From Sternotherus odoratus (Eukaryota; Chordata; Testudines; Kinosternidae), in the NCBI GenBank assembly GCA_032164245.1, contig JAVMKO010000003.1:34037390-34101389 (forward strand): a DNA stretch of 64,000 nt, given 5' to 3'. Positions 22,126 to 34,720 of the stretch are shown here, piece after piece. The first letter of the stretch is position 1. Each line of letters starts with the position of its first letter. The position numbers were made by a program, and so were the translations under genes. A model generated the notes under the pieces. The model had not been told where the DNA came from. It saw only the letters and a list, made by a program, of their open reading frames with translations, and searched no databases.

Positions 22126-22986
22126 AACCCAAAACAGGGGTTTTGCAGCCTGTTAGCTCAGTACAGAAGCAAAGGGGCTCCATGTGAGTGGCCAGTATTC
22201 TTGTAGATCCACAGGGATCCTGCAAGGTTTGTTGTAGGTCCAACAGGTTATTCCATAGCAAGGAAGTCACAGGATAGAAGAGGAACACTTTGAGAAGGGA
22301 CATCCCCATGATGTAATCCTTACAGAGACTTCCTCCCTCAGAATCCTCTCTCTCAGGTTTTAACGTATATATATTTACCATGTAAGTGTTCCTGTCATTC
22401 CTACTCTCCACTATTGGTCTAAAAGCTAAGTTTATTTGATCACATTTTATAAAGTAGCTAGGAAAGAAAGTTTTATAGATAGGGTTGAAAGCTGATTAAT
22501 ATATGTTATGATCCTGCTACAGATAAGCAGTATATGTTGTTCATGGTTATAAGCACATCAGTGGAAAGTCCTGTTGCTGGTTCTAAGCAACCTATCAATA
22601 TCTTGAACTCTAATAGCTAATTAACTATTTATTAAAACAATTCATTAACCTTTTATAAACTATATATGTGAATGGAAACTTAATATAAAGTATGACCTTT
22701 TATTTGGTTTCTCCTAAAAAAACCCTTACAATTAATGCAATCAAAAGTCCTGATGCAGTCAATAACTTAGTCAATAAAAAAGTGCCCTCTTATCTACAGA
22801 GCCAACAACATTACTACTCATTTTCATTACAGCTGTTCAAGTTGAGTGCCATGGCTGGAGTCCAGACTGAAGTCCAGACTGCCCTGGAGTCATCAAGTTC
22901 TTAAATTTAATATAATCCATCTTTTAGGCATGTGCAATATAATCTTCCTAATTGTGCCATTTTACATAAAGGCAGCACAGCACAGG
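22126..22986. other. AT-rich intronic sequence
   Basis: Nothing recognised. Confidence 0.45.
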
Positions 22987-22988
22987 TA

Positions 22989-23335
22989 CCGTATTTTTCG
23001 CCCTATAGGACGCTCCGGCCTATAAGACGCCCCCGAGTTTTTCAATAAAAAAGCCGGACAAAAAAAAAAAAAAAAGCGCCTTGCTCTCCCGTCCCCGGGC
23101 GGGCGCTCCCAGGGGCCCCGGGGCCCGAGCTGCTCTCGTTCCCCGCCGGCCCCGAACACATGCGGGTGGGCTCGGGGGGGAAGCACCGCCCCGCCCCGCC
23201 CGCTGGGCCACCTGCAGCCACCCCAGCTCCAGCTGCCCGGTAAGTGTTTCATATATTCGGCATATAAGACGCCCCCCCTAATTTTGAGATTATTTTGGGG
23301 GGTTAAAAGGGCGTCTTATATGCCGAAAAATACGG
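22989..23335. mobile_element. MITE with CCGTATTTTTCG ends, TA target duplication
   Basis: Inverted ends CCGTATTTTTCGCCCTATAG and its counterpart ATGCCGAAAAATACGG enclose a GC-rich core and an A15-type run near 23059. Both sides are flanked by TA. The ends also contain shared inner repeats (CTATAAGACGCCCCC). Same family as 52584-52891. The TA target suggests a Tc1/mariner-like mechanism, but I do not assign a superfamily. Confidence 0.85.
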
Positions 23336-23337
23336 TA

Positions 23338-25855
23338 GGTTGCTGTATGTATATGATCTTGTTTCAATTCTTAAAAGATGTGCTGAATAATGCACTTAAA
23401 ACCTGATCCTGTCAGGTGCTGTGTACCTCTAATTCCAACTGAAGTCAAAGGTCATTGACTATGCCTAGCACCTGGAAGGAGAAGATCCTTAAGAGTGACT
23501 CAGTGCTTCAAAGCAACCGAAATTCCAATTCCTCATCTCTCTTCCCCTCCCATCAGCCCAATGATGTTTTATACAGCATTTTTTAAGTACAGTAGGCACA
23601 TACAATTCTTTATACATTGCACTAGCTGCACTAAATAGTTGTACTTTAAGACTGAGGAAACACTTTTTCTGGGGAAAAGAGTTACCCTTTGCACTTAGTT
23701 CAAAGAGGATTTGTTTTATCTATTTTTTAAAGAAAGTTTGCTAAAATTCCATTGACCATTTAGTTATCAAAATACAAAAAGCAACTTTCCCCTGAAGATT
23801 TCAGATGCTACTAAGGTAGCATAAATACAGGCTTATTTAAAACTTCTCCCTGGCCACTGAATCAATTGTCAGTGAAGACTAGCACCTTAAAACACAGTTG
23901 TAAAAACTGGGTTTAGTAATAAAAATTTATAGACATGTTAGGGAACAGCAGTCACCAGATGGTGCTGTTACGCATAGTCTTACAAATTCTTTATCTTGGC
24001 AGGCACAGAGTGCATAATCTTTGAAGAAATCTTGTAATGTTAGTTTTGTGAGGCTGGTTCTTTGGTGAGGCAGTGACAGAGTTTTCGCTCTGCCTTAATC
24101 TAGTTAACTACCTAGAATCCATTTTCATGGCATAACTGCTTCGGGCCTGGGTGTTGTAACTTGTGAAAATAACAACAAAATGCTTGCTATGCATTCTTTG
24201 GATTTTGGATTGCTGCATTGAATTGAAACACCTCTGTGGAGCAGTTATGTAACCGAGTGGGAGGATGTCCCACTTCTTGTGCTGTCAATCTGTTGATTCC
24301 TCTTCCCAGGTCTTATACATGTTTCTCCCCAGAGTTTAAGCCACCTGCTCTGTCTGTGCCCTAGACTGAGTATATGTGCTAAATTATTTATTGTTAATTA
24401 TCATTAATTATTATTATTATTATAAACAGCACAAGAGTTTGCCATATCTAACCAAAAGATATTATGGAACTAATCCTCAGCTGGTGTCAAATGGTCCACT
24501 GAAGTTAATGGCAATTTATAGAAGATGAGGGTCTGTTCCTGTATATCAAAATATATTCCCATGAGTGCCTTCTTACTGAAGTGTTACCTGCTTAGCAATT
24601 GATATTCATGAATTTTTTAGTGTGCCATAAAGGTAAAACTCTCATTTTGCAAGGACTTTGTCAGTTTCCTAATTTTATCAATAAGTTCCTTTTATTCTAT
24701 CCATGTTATTTTATACTAACCCCAGTGGATTTATTTAAAATGTTTTATATTTTCTTCCCTGGATATAATCCCAAACAAAGCATGATGCATGAAGAGAATA
24801 ATTCTCAACTTGAACTAAACTGAAAATGAGTCCAAATTAAATCTTTCATGTACTTGAATTGTACTCTCAATTTCACAACACTTATTTATTCCAATTTTTC
24901 AATTATCTGAGGTCACACCATGATTACTGATAATGTTCTATCATCTCTAATCCATTCTCAGTAAATTTTTAAATGTTTTTGAGTATTCCTTTTATCATTT
25001 CATATAGTGCCAAATATGGTATAATTATTATTCTCCTTTATCCATTCCCTGCTAAAATTGCTCAATTTTAATACATCTTAAATGCCAAGACCACAATAAA
25101 AAAAACTCTGGATCCAGCTTGGACCAATTACTCATTTAAGTAATCTTTCTTAAGTGAGTAGTCCAGTAATTTCAAACAAGTCACTTGAGAGAGTACAATT
25201 TACAAGACCAAGACCTCTATTAGTAACTTAACTAGAATACAAATCCTAATGGACTGGATCCAACAGAAATAGATTGCAAAATACCTAGTTAACAACAGCT
25301 GCAACCTCATCACCTCTCTTCCTCTCTTTCCATAACCCACCACCTTTGTACATTATATAACTATCCAAATTAATGTAATTCTCTCTCTCTTAATATGGTG
25401 ATGCAGCCTATAGGCCTGAATCTCTTCTGTGTTCTTCTGGGTTTATGGCAATGTAGCTCCATTGATTCCAGGGATATTACAGTGGCATCAAACTGGAGTA
25501 CACTGTGGTAAACCAAAATCTAGAATTTTAACCCATCAGCTTTTGGCTCCAAACAGCAGTTATGTATATTTAAATTTACAACTTTTATCATATTCTCTTC
25601 AACTAGATACAATCCTACTGGATTAAGTTCTCTTTTAATTTTCTTCTAGGAAATGAAACACATTCAATTAATTAAACAACATTCAAATATAGTTTTCAGA
25701 TGTGTAGTATTCATATTCTTATTGTCATGAGCAAACTAATATATACATTCTGTATATTACTATCTGGAGATCCAATGGTCTAAATAAATTACTGATTAAA
25801 AATGTAATTACAATAAAATTTCTTCTATATGTGAGTTTTAAAGACGATTGTGAAC
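23338..25855. other. AT-rich intronic sequence
   Basis: No gene seen in 2.5 kb. Fragments at about 23398-23500 and 24470-24540 resemble old MITE-like text (CCTGATCCTGTCAGG, ACTGAAGTTAATGG) without definable ends. Confidence 0.4.
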
Positions 25856-25867
25856 AGCTAAATTAGT

Positions 25868-26211
25868 AAAGAAAGAGAGGAATACTTGTAGCACCTTAGA
25901 GACTAACTAGTTTATTTCAGCATAAGCTTTCGTGGGCTATAGCTCACTTCATCGGATGCATAGAATGGAACAGAAGTAAGATGCATTTATACACACAGAA
26001 AGAAAGAAAAAAAATGTTTATGTTAGCATACCAATTCTAAGAGGGCTGTTAAATGTATATGGGCCATTATCATTAGGAGAAAAAAATACCTTTTGAAATG
26101 GATTTCTGTGTCAGGTAAATTAACTCAGGAAATGCAATCAATTAGTGTAATGAGAGAGCCATTCACAAGTCCTATTTAGCCCCTGGTTAATTGTATCCAA
26201 TTTGAAAATTC
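25868..26211. repeat. Left inverted arm
   Basis: It runs from AAAGAAAGAGAGGAAT through TTTCGTGGGCTATAGCTCAC to CCAATTTGAAAATT. Compared with the right arm only a handful of substitutions and one short rearranged stretch near 26010-26022 were seen. About 80 bp of its inner end is repeated directly at 26240-26322, with TCAATTAGTGTAATGAGA spacers. Confidence 0.9.
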
Positions 26212-26296
26212 AATTAGTGTAAAAATCAATTAGTGTAATGAGAAAAATCAATTAGTGTAATGAGAGGGCCATTCACAAGTCCTATTTAGCCCCTGG

Positions 26297-26509
26297 TTAA
26301 TTGTATCCAATTTGAAAATTCCCTGGTCGGGCTTCTAGGCATGTGTCTGTATAGATCTGTTCCTGTGCTTTTTCAGGGAGTTTCTTGAACATATGGTGTA
26401 GTTTCTTTTGGTAATTCTTAGTGGGATTGGAGGATAATGGCCTGTAGAATGTAGAGTTAGAGAGCTGTCTAGCAGCCTCTTGTTCATAGTTCACTAAATT
26501 AATTTTCAA
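26297..26509 (-). pseudogene. Penelope-like reverse transcriptase fragment
   Basis: The 70-codon minus-strand frame contains YEQEAARQLSNSTFYRPLSS, NPTKNYQKKL and PEKAQEQIY, ending near RPGNF. This is the conserved stretch just before the RT fingers in Neptune/Penelope-type proteins (QLS.T.FY.PL...DPT). The frame then runs into the second copy of the arm, so the RT catalytic motifs and the GIY-YIG nuclease are missing. Family assignment rests on motif recall. Confidence 0.65.
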
Positions 26510-26843
26510 ATTGGATACAATTAACCAGGGGCTAAATAGGACTTGTGAATGGTTCTCTCATTACACTAATTGATTGCATTTCCTGAGTTAATTTACCTGA
26601 CACAGAAATCCATTTCAAAAGGTATTTTTTTCTCCTAATGATAATGGCCCATATACATTTAACAGCCCTCTTAGAATTGGTATGCTAATGTACAATTTTT
26701 TTTCTTTCTTTCTGTGTGTATAAATACATCTTACTTCTGTTCCATTCTATGCATCCGATGAAGTGAGCTATAGCCCACGAAAGCTTATGCTGAAATAAAC
26801 TCGTTAGTCTCTAAGGTGCTACAGTTATTCCTCGCTTTCTTTA
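26503..26843. repeat. Right inverted arm
   Basis: Reverse complement of the left arm. The arm stops at TTCTTTATGG; the following 32 bases (ATACAGACTAACACGGCTGC TATT...) are single copy and correspond to the terminal text also seen at 55681-55710. Confidence 0.9.
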
Positions 26844-26886
26844 TGGATACAGACTAACACGGCTGCTATTCTTGAGCTAAATTAGT

Positions 26887-29800
26887 GTCCACATAAAAAT
26901 AATATTTTACTTTTATTTACTACCTTTGATCCAAAAGGATTGCCAAGCAGTTTATGGACTAAAATAATCACTTAATTCATCACTGAAAAACAGTCATCTC
27001 TAAGGTGCAATATGGCAGCAGTTTATTAACACAAAAGCAACACTAGCCAGTACTTAGCAAGTGAAGATTTTCAGTCTGATTCTCTGCTCACATACAGTAG
27101 CTTTTCATTAGTACAACTTCATTGATTGCCTGATTCTTGACTTACATCAGACTAAGAATAAGAAATGTTGTAGCCAATAAAAATGTAAGAAATTTTAAAC
27201 AGACATATTGCACTCTTTCATTCTCCCAAATGAACCAATGCACAGGACACCCTACAATTAGATCTGCCACATTCCACAAAGGAGGGGGGAGGAGGGGCTA
27301 AGCTATCTCCACTATGCAGTCCTCTTTATGACTGCAGATTTTGCAAAGAATGCTGTGAAGGGTTAGTGATCTGTAACTATAGAGAGGGCAGATTGCGGAC
27401 AAGAGAAGTTGGGCACAGAGGCATGTGTATTATCCCTTATAAGACTCATGTGAAATCTGGAGCAAAGATAATATAATCTCTGGCTTTGAAGTCTTTAACA
27501 GTATAACTCCAATGGATCTGCTGCTTCATGGGTTGGCCAGCGGGTCCTAGAAGTAGTGTAGAGGCAAAGGGCTTCCAAAGTGGATAGTTCTATCCTCTTA
27601 CAGATGCAAGCAGATTAGCTGGGCTTCGGGGCAGAACTTCTGCTATTCCTGCAATCCCCAAATTATGCAGACATAACCCTGAAAAAGTTTAATTGACCTA
27701 GTGCCACCTCCAGAGTGCAGGACACCACGTCACCAAGAATTCAAGAGTATTAGTTCTACTCTCTCCATATGCCACCCTTCGAGTTGGCTTTATCATGCCT
27801 CCCTATGATCATAGACACTTTATTCATAAATATCAGCTCCACTTGTTACCAGCAGAGAGGTCCAAATTTGGGAAATGACAAAGAAGGCTAGATGTTTAGT
27901 GCACTCATGGGATTTCTTACTGGTATTACCACCAAAGGCAGGCTGAAACATGAAGAAAAAAAATCACTGTCCTCAGAGTCTGGTCTTATTGTATTCACTG
28001 TCATTGTCATGTAGCTAAAGTAGGTTAGCAGCACAAACAAGGAACTAGGAACCAGAGAATCTAAGTCAGTCACTTAGGCTACAAGTTTTGAAAGTCTCCA
28101 TTAATTTCGCAATTCCGTTTTTCCACACCCAGCTTGAGACATCCACACCCAGCTTGATTTTCAGATGTCCTAAGCACCTTGAATTCCAAGTGAAATCAAT
28201 GGAAGCTGAAGATAACCATTGTCTCTGACAATCACAACATATAAACAGTGTGTCCAGCAGTAGTTAGTTTCAATATTGTTGGCTTTAAAATACACGTTTG
28301 ATGGTTGGGGAAAGAGTGGAAAAATATGATGATAATTAATTATGCCCTACCCACCCTCTATAGAGTTCAGTAAGTTTTATGGATAAAAATACTATACTCT
28401 AAGGATTATTATTATTATTAGACAGAAACTCTCTTCCCCTCACAAAGTACATAATACATAAAGTCTAAAATGAAAATCAGATTCCATATATATTATATAT
28501 AGAAGCAACCATCAACATTTCTTTAATGTAAAATCTCAATTCTTCTCTTAAACTATAATGTCATAAAAAAAAAACCCTTTACAAAACCTAAAAACATAAA
28601 GCATTACATAAGTCAAATAATTTTAAAATGCTCTAGTATGTTTGAAATATTGTATAAAACATGACTACTGCATCCTTTGAAAAGGTGAGTATGACATTTA
28701 ATTTTGCAGCACATGCCACATAGTACAATACAGTTTAGAAATAGAATATAACTTCTGGTTCACTTTCATTTTATTCTGAGAGACATGTATCAAGTGGAAA
28801 AAAAAAAGCTACACAATTCAAAACTCGACAATCATGTAATGAAGTTGGCTAATTTAAAAGAGATTTATTTTCTATTATTATAGAGACCAGGCATAGGGTC
28901 TTAGTAATCATGTTGTCAGAACTGTGATATATTTGATTTCTCATATTCCATCTCTTGCCTGAAAAGGCTCATTTCAAGAAATAAGTCATTTTACGAGCAG
29001 TCTTTGTTCTGTGCATCAGCAATGATGGCATGTGGGTAGGAATTGGGCAAGTGTGAATGTCTTAGAGATTGAAAAATAAAATATGACACTGATGGTAAGA
29101 CACCCTTTGTGCCAATGTAAGGCCAGAACTGAAATTTGCTCAGTATTGTTTTATTGAATTAATGCCATTTGCTACACTCCTACAGCAGAGCTGAAATGAC
29201 AGCACCGAAGATAAGCTGAACATCCTACACACAGCAGCTGTCCATTCACCCACCACCTTTTTCTTTCACAAACTGAGCTCTTTAGTACTTCATTATTTCA
29301 AGTGAAACATTTTTAAAGGAAAAAGTATACTAAGAGAACAAAGTGAAGAACAAAATTATTAACCCCCCTCCCAAGGCAAGTCCTATAATAATGCTGTTTT
29401 ATTTTAATGGCCAGGCTGAATCAGAGGTGAGCAAGAGTAGGACAAAAGGAGCATCCTTAGTCTATTTATAATCACAGTCCTTACCCTCACAAAATCTGCT
29501 CTGTGTGTCCACAGATACATGTGCCAACCTACAAGAGTCTGGAGGTCATTTGGCCATAACTAAACCCTCTTCTGTGCAAGCCCACTGTACAGACTGGGTG
29601 CAACAGGATGAGTTGGCTGCACCATTTAAAGGATGATGAAGCTCGGACACACCCCTGCTCAGCAGAAAGCTCATTTCCCCCACCCACCCCTTTCACTGTA
29701 GTGTGACACGGCACTGCCTCCATGGCACAGTTGTCCCTAAATGGCATAACCAAACCCTTACTTTATAGTACTCTAGTTCATAGAACTTTCTGCTGTACTT

Positions 29801-31933
29801 TTTAAGCATACATAATCATCATGGTATTTCATGAAGAGCTACAGTGAAGACTAGCCACATTTAATTATCACCACAGATATATTTCTTGTGTAGATGACTG
29901 CACATGTTTTGTTCAGTTCATCATCTTTCCCACTTTCTGATTATATGCTCCTCATACTATGGAAGGTACAGTGATTTGGAAGTCAGAATTGTGTTTTGAT
30001 ACACACAATGAAATTTCACTTACGTCTTGTGTAATTGTTTTATATATTAAATAAATATATTTAATATTTATTTATTATTAATAAATATATTAAATGTTTG
30101 GGTGAAAGTTCTCTAGCTTTTCAACAACACATAACTCACTTCTATCATCCTTATATGGAAAAATCCTCTAGGATGTAATAAAGAAATTACATCCCTTCTT
30201 TAACATACAGTAGTTAAAAATCCTAGCAAGAGGATATTGATGAACTTGCTGGGTATTAGAAGGAGTAGTTATTATAGACTTCTATTGATTTCATGACTAA
30301 TAATTCTATAGGACTTTTCTATTAGGGTGCCCATGTCTCTCAGTTAAAAAGAGATGCTGTTTTTTTATGTTGACTAACGCACCTTATTTACAATGGGGCA
30401 CATTTTTTTTCAGGTTAAAAGCTGTTTCTAGGCTTGCTCTCTACCTCTAACAATTTGACAGAACCTACAGATCTATTATGAGCAAATAAGGATGACCAAC
30501 TCCAGTGAGGTCAAGAGGACTATATGAACATTTGTCCACATCAAGTCATATGCCTCCCACACCAATCCAGTAAGCAAGCTTCTGAGAATCTTAAGGCAAG
30601 ATCCTTTGAAAGTATATGATCCATGACTGAACAGTGAAAGAAATCCACTAGGAGACAGTGTTTAACTTTAGCATAGTATCAGGGAGAAATAATTTTGAAA
30701 TGTTATAAAAAACTGTTCTAAAGAAGATAAGAGGCAATGAAGAGTAGTCTTAATACATTAGTGCATTTAATATGGATTTGCTAGAAAGGACCAGGCAACT
30801 GTCATTCATGGGTGCAGAGGGAAGTTACTATCTGAAGTTTTCTGGGAATTCCCAAAAAAGTGTTCAACATAGCCCCAGTTGCATATCCTCCTGAATCAGG
30901 TGGGAAGTTTCAGAGGTGGTAAATAAAAGAGACTCATTACATGAGCTATTGCCTAACCCTGATCAGCTTTGTATAGAAAGCATCCTTCTACTTGGCTGAA
31001 TTTCTTTCCCTGGCCCAGCTCAATTGTCAGCTGAATGAACTAGGAATAGAGCCAAGATCTCCAACCTTTTACAAGCTACCCCATTGTCAGGCCACAGCAG
31101 ATATTTTATGCACAATAGCCTGAGCTCCACAATCACTCCCACACAATTTAACAATTATAAGTGAGACGTGATATTATATTAAATGGGACATGTACTAAAC
31201 ATCTTTTTTTAAAAAAAATTACTTTGAGAGAGTGAAACAATATATGGATTTAGTGCTTTCAAAACTTTTTTTATGATTAAAAATTAAAATAGTATGTAAT
31301 TATGAACTTGTATCATCTTGGGGAGGCTATTTTTCTGTGAAGCACCACTATGGACTTCAATTATCTATTACTTATATAATGCATAAGTGCTCATGAGCTC
31401 TGCAAAACAGATAAAGATTCAGTCCCTGCCCCAGGGATTTTATAATGTACATGAAGGTGTGTATCTGCATATAAGGTGTATGCTCACTATCAAAAACAGA
31501 GCTGAATCCAAAACCCAGTGAAGCCAATCTTTCCTTTGCCAGCAATGGACTTTGGATCAGACCCATAGTGCAAAGTAGTGTAATGAGTGGAGTAAATATT
31601 TCCAAGATTTGGCCTTAGGATGAGAACAACAGGAGACCGACTACGTGACAGGGAAGGAATGTGTGTTTGGGGGGAGGGTGGAGGTAGGGAGCATGAAGAT
31701 AAAGGATGAGAAGACATACTAGGACAGATTGTGAATTGTTTATACTCATTAGCAAATAAGTACTTACATATGTAGGCCCAATGAAGTTAATGGGAATAAG
31801 GAGAATAACTGCTCACCCGTGCAAATCAGTGGGGCACATCCCGGCCTAAAATGGTTATATGATCACTTGGAAGACTAAAGCACACAGTTTGAGGATTAGG
31901 AGATTAAAAAATACTTGTTTATTTTATTATAAA
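26887..31933. other. Long AT-rich intronic stretch
   Basis: About 5 kb with no exon, RNA gene or clear mobile element. An AT-only palindromic segment lies at 30044-30095 (AAATATATTTAATATTTATT arms). A TTA microsatellite of about five units is near 28405. Several minus-strand frames of 60-77 codons (27888, 29529, 31372, 31490) have no domain features. Confidence 0.4.
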
Positions 31934-31934
31934 A

Positions 31935-32300
31935 CTAGCAGAAATACCCGGCGTTGCTCGGGTCTATTGGAGGAGGAGAGGAGGGAGAGAGCTGAGCGAG
32001 TGCGGGGGCCGTTGGAGGGGGGAGGGGGGAAGATTTTAATTTTTTTTTATTCTTACCTGAGGGGGGAGAGAGCTGAGCGAGTGGGGGGGCCGTTGGAGTG
32101 GGGGGGAGGGAGTAGAGAGCTGAGCGAGTGCGGGGGCCGTTGGAGTGGGGTGAGGGGGAGAGAGCTGAGCGAGTGTGGGGGCTATTGGAGGGAGGTCGGG
32201 GGCAGAGAGCTGAGCGATTGGGGGGGTGTTGGAGGGGGGAAGGGGGAGAGAGCTGAGCGAGTTCGGGGTCCATTGGATGGGGGTATTATTACATCATAAC
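31935..32300 (-). mobile_element. Helitron 3' end with G-rich tandem array
   Basis: On the minus strand it ends with the hairpin ACCCGAGCAACGCCGGGT, a 7-nt spacer ATTTCTG and CTAG (31938-31935) followed by T. Its interior and its far landmark GGGGGTATTATTACATCAT are shared with the element at 62973-64000. The true 5' end is not identified; the text CTAGCTCAAACGGTGTGGAA near 32452-32471 may still belong to it. Confidence 0.7.
31980..32280. repeat. GAGAGCTGAGCGAGTG tandem repeat
   Basis: Six copies of GAGAGCTGAGCGA(G/T)T occur about 46-80 bp apart, separated by GGGGGCCGTTGGAG and G-runs. A T-rich insert lies at 32036-32057. The same unit recurs at 63940-63975. It accounts for the 146-codon plus-strand frame from 31859. 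Confidence 0.85.
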
Positions 32301-32967
<667 letters not shown>

Positions 32968-33034
32968 GAGAGAGGGAGAGGGAGAGGAGGAGGGGGACCA
33001 AAGAGGGGTAAATACTGCAGGTCGTAGCACCTGG

Positions 33035-33270
33035 ATGAGGAGAATGGATGAGGAGTTTAACTGAGGGCCACATCGGGGTTCAAAATTATATGGAGGACCG
33101 GGTAGGGAAGACTATGCCTCCCCAAACAGCCTGACTTCATCCCCATCTGACTCCCTTCCACTTCCTGCCCCCTGAGTGCCCCCCTTAGATTTCCCAACCC
33201 ATCCAATCCCCTCCGCTCCTTGTCCCCAACTACTATACTCCCTCCAGATGAACAGTTATTTTGTCCCTCC
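33035..33270. repeat. Probable interior of a turtle DNA transposon
   Basis: GGGCCACATCGGGGTTCAAA ATTATATGGAGG and CCTCCCCAAACAGCCTGACT followed by C-rich text resemble the interior of a common turtle hAT-type repeat. No termini are visible. Confidence 0.35.
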
Positions 33271-34079
33271 TTCTGTAAGGGCCTGAGAACAATGTGCAAT
33301 CCTCACATCGACAGGGGCAAGACCGAGCCCCAACATTCTGCTGCAACAGATAAGCCCAGTAGGCCTCCCTTGCACTGGTAGCTAGGGGACTGAGAGGGCT
33401 TGAGGCTGCCAGGGACTGCAGCTAGCTGAAAAGGAGAGCTATCAGCCTCACCAAAAGGGATAACGCCATCCAGATCAGGCTTGTGCGGAGATTTGGATAT
33501 GAGATTTCTCATGACATGTATTTAGTCTGTGGGGTTTTAGTTGTTGTGGGACTGGTTGGCCCCTCATTGATTTATTAACCTTTGATTTCTTTGCTTGTTG
33601 GCCTCCCTGTCTTTTAATTTACTCATTTCCTATCTGTGAATAAAATATTGCTCATGTTGGTTCTTTACTTACTGTACCTGTGAACTGGAAAATCATAGAC
33701 ATCATAGGGCTTGTTATTACCCAGCCAGTAGGTAGAATCCCTGGGTAGGTCCCATTGGCCCTTGGGGAAAAGGGGTCACTAAATTCTTGAGGGGGAAAGA
33801 ATTAAGGGTCTCCATCACACTAGGGATTGGGACTACAAACATATCTTACTTTCGAAGGCCCAATCCATAATACTTAAGTTACAGTGACAGCCTTTGCATC
33901 AGGGCTCAGATCAAATGAAAGAGAGCTGGAAAGTAAAAGTCATTTGACAATTATAAAACAAAAATACCAAACAATAGCATCAGATGACTTGTCCATTCCA
34001 GTAGGCCAGTCAGAAAGCCTTAGGAAATATTTTCCATCTTGAAAGGCAGTACATTTTTTTAAAAAAATGTTCCTGTGTA
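33271..34079. other. Intronic sequence
   Basis: Nothing certain. Confidence 0.4.
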
Positions 34080-34720
34080 GAGCAGTGATTATCCTGCTCC
34101 TGAAATAAGAGGAGTTAGAACAGCAGGGGGAAGCAGACTGAGTAGCTCACCACAGGTGTGGCCAGCTCAGTCAGGGCCCATCTGGATCTGATAAGAGGGA
34201 TGTGGGCGAGGAGCTGGGGGAGTCTCTCTCTAGCTGTGGAGGGAAGGACCTGGTTGCTTGGGACCTCAGGGTACTGGGAGTAGAACAGGGTCGGGAAAAG
34301 GCAAGAGGAGCTGGGGAACTCCAGCCTGGCAAATCCCCAGGCTGCAGACCTTGCTAAAGTCTAAAACAGATACTGGGGTTACAGAGGTACAGCCCAGGAT
34401 TAGGCAGAGGAAGCTGGTCCGACCCCCTTGCCAATGATGAGTGGCCATTATAGACAATAGTCTGCCCCAGTAAGTGGGGGTTAGATGATTACTGGCAGTA
34501 GCCACTGAGGCAAGGTGGGTTTAGAGGGTTGGGGGTTCCCCTGGGAGGGGAGAAAAAGACTATGGGTTACTGCTGGGGCAGAACTGCAAAGTAAGGGGCA
34601 CCAGGGTCCAGGAGGGACATGTTGCCAGTGGCAGGCAAAACAGTGGCCTGCTCCGTATGCTGGAAAGAGCTAATTCCCAGATGACCAGCAGGAGGCACCA
34701 TGCCAGTGAGTCTCGCTTCA
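34080..34720 (+). repeat. GC-moderate dispersed repeat, family also at 60916-61560
   Basis: Blocks AGGAGCTGGGGAACTCCAGC CTGG, TACTGGGGTTACAGAGGTAC AGCCCAGG, CCCCCTTGCCAATGATGAGT GGCC, GTCTGCCCCAGTAAGTGGG and CAGATGACCAGCAGGAGGCA CC recur in order in the reverse complement of 60916-61560. The class is unknown; the other copy has an upstream TATAAAGGC, which suggests an LTR or other pol II promoter-bearing repeat. Confidence 0.65.

Larger units (their letters stand above)
25868..26874 (-). mobile_element. Penelope-like element insertion with inverted arms
   Basis: A 1007-bp insertion bounded by a 12-bp target duplication AGCTAAATTAGT (25856-25867 and 26875-26886). The left part (25868 to about 26211) is repeated almost perfectly in inverse orientation at 26503-26843. 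Between the arms lies a minus-strand fragment of Penelope-type reverse transcriptase N-terminal sequence. Inverted duplication of the terminal region, variable-length target duplication and 5' truncation are all known for Penelope-like elements. The TTTCGTGGGCT...CGGATGCAT block is a widespread turtle repeat. Confidence 0.82.

Noticed and set aside
21929..22411. 160-codon minus-strand open frame
   Set aside because: It is antisense to the 5S-derived element and its body, with no recognisable domain or splice context.
31859..32299. 146-codon Gly/Arg/Glu-rich frame
   Set aside because: It is the translation of the GAGAGCTGAGCGAGTG tandem repeat in a Helitron.
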